NCBI RefSeq assembly: GCF_030435805.1
Contig: NC_081295.1
Span: 158,257,001-158,321,000, forward strand
Direction: 5' to 3'
DNA from: Mustela lutreola
Taxonomy: Eukaryota > Chordata > Mammalia > Carnivora > Mustelidae
DNA length: 64,000 nucleotides
Positions 11,924 through 21,059 of the stretch are shown piece after piece. A program made the position numbers and the translations under genes. Positions within the stretch are counted from its first letter, which is position 1. Every line of letters starts with the position of its first letter. The notes beneath the pieces were generated by a model, which was not told the origin of the DNA, searched no databases, and was given only the letters and a program-made list of their open reading frames with translations.

Positions 11924-13012
11924 TACAGAAACAGGGACACTTTAATGGCATTAAATTCACGTCTTTCAATAGTTACTCTGAATGGAAATGGGCCAAAGGC
12001 TCCAGTCAAAAGACATAGGGTATCAGATTGGCTAAAAAGCAAGACCCATCCATATTCTTTCTACAGGAGATTCACTTTACACCTAAAGATATATCCAGAC
12101 TGAAAGTGAGGTGGTGGAGAACAATTATCAGGCAAATGGGCCTCAAAAGAGAGCTGGGGGAGCAATACTCATATCAGACAAATTAGATTTTAAATCAAAG
12201 ACTGTAGTAAGTGATGAAGAGGGATGCTATATCATACTTAAAGTGCCTACCCAACAAGAAGATCTAATAATTATAAATATGCTCCTAGTTTGGGAGCATC
12301 CAACTATATCAAATGATTAGTAACCAAAATGAAGAAATACATTGATAATAATACATTAATAGTAGGAGACTTCAACACACACTCACAGCAATGTACGGAT
12401 CATCTAAGCAGAAGATCAACAAAGAAACAAGGTTTTTAATGACACACTGGACCAGATGGACTTCATCTCTTATATACAGAGCATTCCATCCTAAAGCAAC
12501 AAAATACACATTCTTCTCTAGTACACATGGAACATTCTCTGGAATAGATCATGTACTGTGTCACAAATCAGGTTTCCACCAATACCAAAAGATCGAGATT
12601 ATTGCCTATGTATTTTCAGACCACAATACTTTGAAACTTGAATTGAATCATAAGAGGAAATTTGGAAGGAACTCACACTTGGAGGTTAAAGAGCATCCTA
12701 TTAAAGAATGAATGGGTAACCAGGAAATTAAAAAAGAATAAAAAATTCATGGAAACAAATGAAAATGAAAACACAACTGTGCAAAACCTTTGGGATCCAG
12801 CAAAGGCATTCCTAAGAGGGAAGTACATTGCAATACAATCCCTCAAAAAATTAGAAAAATCACAAGTACACAAGCTAATCTTACACCTAAAGGAGCTGGA
12901 GAAAGAACAGCAAATAAAGCCTAAGCAATAGGAGTGAGGAAATAAAGGAGCAGAAATAAATGAAATAGAAACCAAAGGAACAGTAGAAGAGATCAACGAA
13001 GCTATGAGCTGG
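11924..13012 (+). pseudogene. L1 ORF2 endonuclease domain and linker, broken
   Basis: Starts MALNSRLSIVTLNGNGPKAP at 11945. The endonuclease text continues (CLQETHF counterpart degraded; AGGAILISDKLDFKSK; HGTFSGIDHVL near 12525) and then the linker ([16 protein letters not shown] near 12750). Several frame changes. Ends within EAMSWF near 13010, where a minus-strand L1 tail begins. Confidence 0.85.
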
Positions 13013-13612
13013 TTTGTCTCCCCATCTGATTTCTCCCCCTTCGTTTCTCCCTTCCTTCTCCTAATGTCCTCCATGCTATTCCTTATGTTCACAAGTAAGT
13101 GAAATATAATAATTGACTTTCTCTGCCTGACTTATTTCACTCAGCATAATCTCCAGTCCTGACCATGTTGATACAAAAGTTGGGTATTCATCCTTTCTGA
13201 TAGAGGCATAATATCCATTGTATATATGGACCACATCTTCTTTATCCATTTTTCTGTTGAAAGGCATCTCAGCTCTTTTCACAGTTTAGCTATTGTGGAC
13301 ACTGCTGCTATGAACATTGGGGTGCATATAGCCCTTATTTTCACTACATCTGTATCTTTAGGGTAAATACCCAGTAGTGCAATTGCTGTGTCATAGGATA
13401 GCTTTATTTTTAATTTTTTGAGGAACCTCCACACTGTTTTTCAAAGTAGTTGCACCAACTTGCATTCCCACGAACAGTGTAAGAGGGCTCCCCTTTCTCC
13501 ACATCCTCTCCCACACTTGTTGTTTACTGTCTTGTTAATTTTGGTTATTATAACAGGTGTAAGGTGGTATCTCAATGTGGTTTTGATTATTGTTGCAAAG
13601 TTATAATTGGAA
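13013..13612 (-). mobile_element. 5'-truncated L1 (ORF2 end and 3' UTR), old
   Basis: Reads on the minus strand from ORF2 C-terminal text (cattcccacgaacagtgtaag region) to the end [17 protein letters not shown] near 13190, then part of the 3' UTR. Joined head-to-head with the plus-strand L1 that ends at 13012. Confidence 0.8.
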
Positions 13613-13632
13613 TAGGATGGCTGTGAATTTGA

Positions 13633-14040
13633 AATTTTTATTATTTATTATTTATTATTTTTATTTATTTTTAAATTTAATTTAATTTTTTCAGTGTTTC
13701 AAGACTCATTGTTTATGCACCACACACAGTGCTCCATGCAATACATGCCCTCCCTTAATACCCACCACCATGCTGACCCAAACCCCCACCCCCTTCCCTT
13801 CCAAAACCCTCAGTTTGTTTCTCGGTGTCCACAGTTTCGCATGGTTTGTCTTCCCCACCCTGATTCCCCCCAATTGACTTTTCCTTTTCTTCTCCTAACA
13901 TCCTCCATGTTATTCCTTATGCTCCACAAGTAAGTGAAACCACACAATAATTGATTTTCTGTGCTTGACTTATTTCACTCAGCATAATCTCCTTCAGACC
14001 CAGCCATGTTGATACAAAAGTTGGGTATTCATCCTTTCTG
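13633..14040 (-). mobile_element. 5'-truncated L1 tail, old
   Basis: T-rich end at 13633-13690 (A-tail on the minus strand), then 3' UTR with the 'caccacacacagtgctccatg' box, and the last codons of ORF2 ([12 protein letters not shown] near 14030). Stops abruptly at 14040, next to unique sequence. Confidence 0.8.
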
Positions 14041-15829
14041 AGTTTATTATTTTTTAAATCACTTGTCATAACATAACCAGTGACCTTCAGCCACATATTT
14101 GTCAAACAGATACACGACATGTGACCCTGAAGCCAACAGAAGAACAGAGAATGAGTGAACCTGCTGGAAACCAGAGCTGGTTTCTGTGATGACCTGGATG
14201 ACATATCTGTGCTAGTAATCCTGTACTGCTGAGACACAACAGGGAGAAATAACTGGGCATGTGAATAGGGAATATTCTGACAGGAGCAAGTATAAGATGA
14301 AGTGGGAAAAGACTGAAAGACACCTTTCTGGCTGAGTGGGAGAGATTTCCTGGGGCCCAGCAACAGCTGGGGTGTCAGTGTATTTGGGCATGGCTGGCAG
14401 CTGGGAGAAGGCCAGTTCCACTGCTTGCTCTTCAGTAAGGTTGTCTGTGGCCCAGATCCATGTGTGCTGTGTAAATGCCAATTTACCGAAAGTTGGTTAG
14501 AAGCTGAGAGTGGGCAGTGGGAGGATTCTAGGGATTCTAGTCTACCTTGGGGGTTAGTGACTCTAAAAGGGAGCTTCAGGGCTAACAATCTGTTGTTAAA
14601 ACCCTGTTTTTGTCACATGCAAGTCTAGCCTAGGCAAGTCATGTATCTTCTTCCCTGCAGTATCTTCATCTACAAAGAGAGAAAAAAATATACCTACCGT
14701 CATGCCTGTGATCAAATTGCATAAGGTGGACATAAGTGGTTTGAAAAGTACAAAACAATAATATCTGTGTTGTTGGAAAAAGCTTTGGTAACTGATCTTT
14801 CTTTTAGATCACAAATTAAATGGAACAACATCCTAATGCAGCTAGAAATCAACATCACATATGCCACAATTTTGGCATTCCAAAAACAAGAGTCTACACA
14901 TGTACAAGAGTATATGTTTTGGAAGCACAAAAACAAAAAAGAATGGGAATCTTAAACTTTCTTTTTTTTTTTTTAAAGTTAGATGGTGAGAGACTACAGT
15001 ACTACATAAGGTGTCTCAGACAGCAAGATTTCCATAGTGCAAGATGATTTGAAGAACCAAAATATGTTGTTTTTTAAAGTGTTTTTTTTTCTGTGATGGT
15101 TCACTCTATGTGGTCCCAGTTATTTACTAAAAGTTCTCTTATATGCATGATTCTTTGTTTCTTGGAAGTTAGAATAGGGCAACTGAATCTGCACTGTATT
15201 GTTTATGTCTAGCTGACATAAAGAAAAATCATAGATACACAAAGGAGAAGAGAAAAGTCAACAGTGTCAGTGTAGTTCCAGTCACACAGGAAATGGAGGG
15301 GACATTTGGGGATGTGTTTTTCATCTTAATAATTTTGGAAATGGGGATTTGAATCATCATACATAAGCTTTAAAGGCCTCAAAAACTACAGCTGATTCTC
15401 TGATTACCAAACAAAGCTCAGGTTGCCAAATATTTTACATTATAGAATTGTTCTTCACCTGCTATTTCACTTACCTGTATACAGATGCCAGTTAAGTGTT
15501 ATTTGGATAGCACACACATTTTAGACGGAGATGGTTGGCAATAATGTAGGCAATGAAACTACTACTTTTATTTAAAACAAACATTTCTTTATTTAGAAAA
15601 TATGTAAGTTGGTTTTCATTATGTACTTACTGACCTCAAACATTCAAATTAGATCAAGCTTAAGAAGAAAAAAAAGTAACATTTCCCATGCAGCTTTAAT
15701 CACAAAATTATTCTGATATATTTTCAGGTAATTTTTTCAAACACTGATTGGTTTCATGCACTCATTTTCAGGGCCCAGAACTCTGTCTGCTTCGTGTATT
15801 TTTGCTCCTCAGTCTATGCAGGTACCCCA
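14041..15829. other. Mostly unique sequence between L1 debris and a SINE
   Basis: No gene is recognised. A MIR is seen at about 14612-14757. The remainder shows AT-rich unique text and short homopolymer runs (14963-14976). A 223-codon reading frame crosses 13917-14588 on the minus strand, but its last 40 codons are the L1 ORF2 end. It is treated as fortuitous. Confidence 0.6.
14612..14757 (+). repeat. MIR (ancient tRNA-derived SINE)
   Basis: Follows the MIR core order: 'ctaggcaagtcatgtatctt', a CT-rich step, 'tatcttcatctacaaag', 'tacctacc', then 'gatcaaattgcataaggtgg'. Strongly diverged, as expected for a mammal-wide old repeat. Assigned from memory of the consensus. Confidence 0.6.
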
Positions 15830-15840
15830 AGCACTTACTT

Positions 15841-16057
15841 CTTTTTTAAAAGATTTTATTTTTTTATTTGAGAGACAGAGAGCTTGCACAGAAGTGAGGG
15901 GAGGAGCAGAGGGAGAGAGAGGAGGAAGAATCTCAAACAGAGATTCCCCACTGAAGGCAGAGCCTGATGGGACTCCATCTCAGGACCCTGAGATCATGAA
16001 CTGAGCCGAAACCAAAAGTCAGACACTCAACTGACTGAGCCACCAGGTAGCCCACCG
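15841..16057 (-). mobile_element. Can-SINE, older copy
   Basis: Minus-strand SINE: T-rich left end, 'gattttatttttttatttgag', GA-rich middle, 'gagatcatgaactgagccg', ending ctgagccaccaggtagccc. Flanked by an 11-bp duplication agcacttactt (15830-15840 and 16058-16068). The same word recurs at 16341. Confidence 0.92.
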
Positions 16058-16068
16058 AGCACTTACTT

Positions 16069-16340
16069 TTTTAAAAAAATTCTAATTAAATTTTATTCCT
16101 TGCTTTTGAATATCACAATGTATATTACAGAATTCTATTTATGTACAGTAAAATTATTGTAGCATATTTATATGATATTTTAAATGATGTTTAAAAAGTC
16201 TAACAAATATGACTATATGATTTTAGTTTCAGAGTTTTTTTATTACCTTTTTCTCAATATCTTTTTATTTAATTTTTTAAAAATTTATTTTCAATGTAAC
16301 AGTATTGATTGTTTTTGCACCACACCCAGTGCTCCATGCA
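16069..16340 (-). mobile_element. Short L1 tail with probable 3' transduced segment
   Basis: On the minus strand, 16340 to about 16265 is the L1 3' UTR end (catggagcactgggtgtgg box and A-rich end). It is followed by about 190 bp of non-L1 AT-rich sequence that ends with an AATAAA (near 16100-16095) and a short A-run. The whole is flanked by the same target word, agcacttactttt, at 16058 and 16341. This is the expected layout when L1 transcription reads past its own poly(A) signal. Confidence 0.6.
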
Positions 16341-16352
16341 AGCACTTACTTT

Positions 16353-17065
16353 TAATGATACCTGGCCTATAATGACTTTTAGATTATTGGCCATATCTCA
16401 GACCTGTCTAAGTGATTTTTGCCTTTTATATACTTTCCACTGCCTCAAGAAAGAGAAAAATACAAGATACTTTTTTTTTTTTTAAAGATACTTATGTTTG
16501 TTTATTATTTCAGGGACTTTCTTTCTATAATTTGTTCAATTTATTTTCTTACTATTGATAATGGGGTCTTAAAGAATACGGACCCAAATTCCTCTCTATA
16601 TGAACTACTATTCAAAAAGGACTAACAGTGTGGCAGGAAAGATTTAAGGTATTTAACTACATCTTTAGCTAAACCAAAAATGGAAAATATTTAATGGCAA
16701 ATTCTGCCTTGAAAGTGAGAAATTAAAAACCACAGTCTAGGTTTTTAAAATTAAGTATATCATCTTCCTATTGGAATTTCATTTCTTACTGTTCAAGTAA
16801 GAAAAGGATATCTTTGTTTTATTTATTGTGGCACTAAAAATATTTAATATTGATGTTTAATCTTGATTTTACATAGCTGTTTTCTCTGTTGAAGTGAAAT
16901 TGGTATGTGGGCAAACTGTTTAATTCATATTTGTGGGCAAGAGCTCTGTGGCCTTACAAAACACATGCTCCACTGGTGCAGACACAGTGAGTAGGCAGGA
17001 GACTGGCTGATGGAAGGAGGCATATGATCCCCCTGCTGAAGAGGGGCTCCACTGTCTCCTGAAGA
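16353..17065. other. Unique 3' flank of OR2J copy A
   Basis: AT-rich sequence with a T-run at 16471-16482. A minus-strand AATAAA (tttatt on plus, near 16818) lies about 250 bp beyond the OR stop codon and could serve as a poly(A) signal. No other feature seen. Confidence 0.5.
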
Positions 17066-18007
17066 TCACGAGGTCATGGGCCTCTCCCAACCCAGTAGTC
17101 TCCTTACTGCCCCTCTTACATCTTTGTTTCTCAGAGTATAGATTAGAGGGTTGAGGCTAGGCGTGACTACAGTATAAAAGAGAGCAATGAACTTGCCTTG
17201 ATCTTGAGACTTTCCTGATGGTGGCTGCAGATATATGCAGATGACGGGAATGAAAAAGAGGGACACAACCATAAGATGGGCTCCACATGTCCTAAAAGCT
17301 CTCTGAAGTCCGGCGGTTGACTGCATCCTCAGCACAGCCCGGGCAATGGCACTATATGAGCTGAGAATGAGGATGAGTGGTGTGAGAACAAAAATGGAGC
17401 TCGTGATCAGGAGGGTCAGTTCATTCGCATGGGTATCAGCACATGATAATCGCAGCAGTGCTGGAACTTCACAGAAGAAATGGTCCACTTGGCGATGTCC
17501 ACATAAGGGCACCCAGAAGGTAAAGGAAGAATGAAGTGCTGAGTTGGTAAAGCCACTGACCCAGGAAGCCACAGCCAACAGGTGGCAGAAATGAGGATTC
17601 ATGAGGACAGCGTAATGCAAGGGTCTACAGACAGCTGCATAACGGTCATAGGACATCACCACCAGGAGGACACACTCTGTGGTTCCCAGTGCAAGGACAA
17701 AGTAAAGTTGAATCATGCAACCGGTGTAAGAGATGGTCTTTTCTGGGCCCCAGAGGTTGACCAGCAACTGAGGGATGGAGCTGGTGGTGTAGCAGAGATC
17801 CAGAAAAGAGAGGTTTGAGAGGAAGAAGTACATGGGTGTGTGGAGATGAGCGTCCAGGTACGACAAGATAATGATAAACAGGTTGCCCACCAATGTCATT
17901 AAGTAGAATATCAAGATGACCACAAAGAGAGCTACCTCCAGATGGGGCCAGTTGGAAAAACCCAGTAGAACAAAGTAGCCTTCAAAACTTGTGTTTTTTC
18001 CCATCAT
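17066..18007 (-). CDS. OR2J: Olfactory receptor, family 2 subfamily J (copy A), intact
   Basis: This 313-residue seven-transmembrane odorant receptor would act in olfactory neuron cilia, coupling through Golf to raise cAMP. All class II OR landmarks are present: an N-glycosylation sequon N5-T-S, GN at 41-42 in TM1, [13 protein letters not shown] at 55-67, C97, [15 protein letters not shown] at 118-132 (end of TM3), the second-loop cysteines 169/179/189, SY at 217-218 in TM5, [10 protein letters not shown] at 236-245 and [13 protein letters not shown] at 283-295. The body ([35 protein letters not shown]) matches human OR2J2/OR2J3 as I recall them. The N-terminus MM-GKN resembles OR2J2. The start is ATG at 18007; an out-of-frame ATG lies 7 bases upstream. 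The coding region is almost identical to copy B at 38234-39172, while the flanks are strongly diverged. The assignment to J is firm; which human member is orthologous is not. Confidence 0.95.
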   Translation of the reverse strand: MMGKNTSFEGYFVLLGFSNWPHLEVALFVVILIFYLMTLVGNLFIIILSYLDAHLHTPMYFFLSNLSFLDLCYTTSSIPQLLVNLWGPEKTISYTGCMIQLYFVLALGTTECVLLVVMSYDRYAAVCRPLHYAVLMNPHFCHLLAVASWVSGFTNSALHSSFTFWVPLCGHRQVDHFFCEVPALLRLSCADTHANELTLLITSSIFVLTPLILILSSYSAIARAVLRMQSTAGLQRAFRTCGAHLMVVSLFFIPVICIYLQPPSGKSQDQGKFIALFYTVVTPSLNPLIYTLRNKDVRGAVRRLLGWERPMTS

Positions 18008-18014
18008 TATTCAT
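17982..18014 (-). promoter_or_regulatory. Upstream ORF overlapping the OR2J-A start
   Basis: ATG at 18012-18014 opens a 10-codon frame ([10 protein letters not shown] then TGA) that overlaps the receptor start in another frame. It has G at -3, so it could be recognised by scanning ribosomes. The same arrangement exists in copy B. Confidence 0.6.
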
Positions 18015-18023
18015 TTCTTATTA

Positions 18024-18040
18024 CCTGAGGAAAGAAATAC
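18024..18040 (-). promoter_or_regulatory. Splice acceptor upstream of OR2J-A coding exon
   Basis: On the minus strand a pyrimidine tract (atttctttcctcag) ends in AG at 18026-18025, so the coding exon would start at 18024, 17 bases before the ATG. OR genes usually splice a non-coding 5' exon to the coding exon in this way. Confidence 0.55.
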
Positions 18041-18200
18041 ATACATTCCAAAAAAGTAAAGTAATGCTCCAAGAATCACAGGGACATGTGAAAAAGAAAG
18101 AGAAGCCAGTTTGAAAGGCCTGCCACTCTTCAACTCTGGGACAATTTGGGCGTTAAAAAGGAACTGTGATACTAATGAATTAAAAAAAAAGAATCCATAA

Positions 18201-18380
18201 GTGACTCTTAATCTCACAAAACAAACTGAGGGTTGCCGGGGGGAGGGGGTTTGGGAGAAGGGGGTGGGATTATGGACATTGGGGAGGGTATGTGATTTGG
18301 TGAGTGCTGTGAAGTGTGTAAACCTGGCGATTCACAGACCTGTACCCCTGGGGATAAAAATATATGTTTATAAAAAAAAA
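18201..18380 (+). mobile_element. L1 3' UTR end, 5'-truncated, young
   Basis: Starts gtgactcttaatctcacaaa and ends ataaaaatatatgtttat plus an A-run. Matches the 3' UTRs at 47060-47265 and, in reverse, 53030-53220. Flanked by a duplication of 'aaaagaatccayaag' (ending at 18200 and 18396) with one mismatch. Confidence 0.9.
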
Positions 18381-18396
18381 AAAAAAAGAATCCACA

Positions 18397-19665
18397 AGCT
18401 CATAATGATATATAAAATATGTATAAATAAAAAATTAATTACTGAGGAGAAAAATTATTCCTGTCAGTAGGATCTTAATAATATGTATGAAAAGAATGGT
18501 AGAGTTAAAAAGATTAATAAATGTTAAAAACTAGTGAATGAAAATGTCCTGAGAAACAGAATATTTCCAAGGTCTATAACACTAATTACTTGTTAATTAC
18601 AAAATGAAAAATAGTAAACTTCACGGTAGAAAATGGCATTGGACATCACCAGAGTCAAGACTACTCAATGTTAATATCACCAGTGTTGAGAAAAGCCAAC
18701 ATCATGTGCCTAGCGACATGATGCTCTGAGCAGGACATAATTTCACTTTGATGACATTCCTGCCAAAAATGCACAGCTTGATTTTAATCACAAACATGCA
18801 TAAGACAAACTCAGATTGAGTCAGGTTGGACAGAGTAGCTCCCCTGTACTCTTCAAAACATTAAGTTAAATGAATACAAATAAAGGCTGAGGAACTGGTT
18901 CAGATGAAAGGAAACCAAAGAGACATGTTATTTATGTGGACCTGGACTGGAAAAACAGGCATTAACAACATTATTGAGAGCAATGGAGAAAAAAGACTAT
19001 GAACTGTGAATTAGATAATAATATTGTATCCACACTATATTTTCTGTTTTCTCAACTCTAAAGTGATTATGTAAAATAAAGTCCCTGTTCTTAGGAAATA
19101 AACACTGACTAAGCAGGACATCTCCTACTTGTTCTCAAATGGTCCAGAAAAAGCGATTATGATAGCTAGGTAGGTAGGTAGGTAGAAGGACAGAAAACAT
19201 CTTTTTAGGTATAATTCAGACTATTGTAGGAACTAGCTAACAGGTCAATGTTAGTTCTTTGTACCACTTTTGCAATTCTGCTGTAAATTTGAAATTTAAC
19301 CATAATAAAAAATTACAGAAAGCAAATATAAAGTAAAAATTTTCACTTTTATATTTTATCCAGATATTTACCATATTATGGAAAAATAGCCTCTCAACTG
19401 TCAAATACTCATTCCCATCCCAGGGTGACATCTAAGTAAATAGTGACTTGAAAAATTCCTTACAGAGCAAACAGAAGGAAATTTCCATGGAACAAATAAT
19501 CTATTTTTTTTTTTATGAATAGCTTTAGTTTTCATGTCAATATTTTCAGTCTATTTCTATTGATCTTATTAAAAAAAAACCGGAATAATTTTAATCCCAA
19601 TAATTTCACATGGACAAAAAATCATGATAAACAATATCAGATTTATTACTGACTTCAAACTGTTT
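18397..19665. other. Unique 5' flank of OR2J copy A, with a probable ancient L1 end
   Basis: AT-rich sequence without a recognisable gene. A short tetranucleotide run (taggtaggtaggtagg, near 19168) is present. About 19195-19320 resembles the 3' end of an ancient mammalian L1 (ttgcaattctgctgtaaat then aaaatt-rich end); that assignment is weak. Confidence 0.45.
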
Positions 19666-19666
19666 T

Positions 19667-20117
19667 CTGTAGACCCCCTTATCTGTAGGGGGTACATTCC
19701 AAGGCCCCCAGTGGATTCCTAAAACCACAGATAATACCAAGACGTGTATATATACTACATTTTTCCCACATAAAGGAAATGATAAAGTTTAATTTTTAAA
19801 TTAGGCACAATAGAGGTTAACAATGTCTAGTAATAGAACAATTATAACAAGGTACTGTTGAAAGAGTTATGTGAGTGTGGGGTCTCTCTCTAATACCTTA
19901 TGGTCCTCACCCTTCTTCTCCTTGTGATGTTAGGAGATGATGAAATGTCCACCTGAGCAGATGAAATGACACGACTGATACATGTATGAGAAGTAGCTTT
20001 GGGCTGCTATTGACCTTATGATGAAGCCTTATTAGGATCACCTGATTCTGTAGGCCATGGTTGATCATAGTATTACTGAAACTACAAAAAGTGAAGCCTC
20101 AGATGATGGGACTACTG
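19667..20117. mobile_element. TcMar-Tigger DNA transposon, non-autonomous (MER2-like)
   Basis: The left end (ctgtagacccccttatctg) and right end (gatgggactactg) are related inverted termini next to TA, as in Tigger elements. Interior phrases such as 'cattccaaggcccccagtgga', 'aaattaggcacaata' and 'gaacaattataacaa' match the MER2/Tigger-type consensus as I recall it. It has no transposase frame. An ancient mammalian fossil. Confidence 0.75.
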
Positions 20118-20393
20118 TACATAGGGTGAAAAGTCTAGAGCTTCAGTTAAATGTTCTGGTAGAAAGAACCTTATCTTCTTATTGCTTGCTTGCACTAGGA
20201 GCTTACTTCTAAGCTGAAAACTAAGGTACCAATAGAGATATAAAGGAGACACATAGACACACATCAACTCATGATATTAACAAAGCTGGAATATTGAGTT
20301 CACGTGAACAGATCTGTGACATGGAGTGGGGAGAAAGCTAGAATGCTTCACAGAGGACGTGTAAATGGAACTGAATTTGAAAAGGGATTTTTA

Positions 20394-20591
20394 GGGGCAC
20401 CTGGGTGGCTCAGTGGGTTAAGCCACTGCCTTCGGCTCAGGTCATGATCTCAGGGTTCTGGGATTGAGTCCTGCATGGGGCTCTCTGCTCAGCAGGGAGC
20501 CTGCTTCCTCCTCTCTCTCTCTGCCTGCCTCTCTGCCTACTTGTGATTTCTCTGTCAAATAAATAAATAAAATCTTTAAAAAAAAAAAAAA
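20394..20591 (+). mobile_element. Can-SINE, young, full length
   Basis: ggggcacctgggtggctcag head, CT-rich middle and long A-tail. Perfect 15-bp duplication gaaaagggattttta at 20379-20393 and 20592-20606. Present only in the flank of OR2J copy A, not at the matching place in the flank of copy B. Confidence 0.95.
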
Positions 20592-20606
20592 GAAAAGGGA
20601 TTTTTA

Positions 20607-21059
20607 GGAAAAGGAAGCTACAGAGTCTTTGAAAGAGCAAAGGAGGAAGAGCATGAGGCTGGAGGGAAACAGAAAGTACCCTGACCATAGGGCTTAAAGC
20701 TGGATCTGTGTCTGTCACAGGCCTGAGGAAGGTGTCCACATTATTCCCTCCTGTCCAGGACAATAGCTGAGGCAGGATTTGAATTCTGGCCATAATTTAT
20801 AATTTCTACATATAACTTTATTCTCCAACTTCAAGAAGCACTCTGCACATTTGTTGAAAAATTATTGAAATACATACTGTGCCTAGTGAATCTTTATGTT
20901 TCCTTTTTGTCAAAAAAAGTAAGTACATTTTACGAGCAGTTCTCTTTTTTTGAGCTTTTATATTTTGAGTTCATTCTTCATTTTACTTTTAAAACACTAC
21001 TATAGTTGAATATTAAAACAAAAAGAATAGCAAGTAGTGAGCTATGATTATAGTCCTTC
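20607..21059. other. Unique sequence, paralogous to the flank of OR2J copy B
   Basis: 20600-20820 aligns by eye with about 39900-40150 (for example the shared cataatttataatt phrase with similar text on both sides), as part of the old OR2J segmental duplication. No gene. Confidence 0.55.

Noticed and set aside
19160-19186. taggtagg run as a regulatory array
   Set aside because: Only four units of a tetranucleotide; ordinary microsatellite seed.
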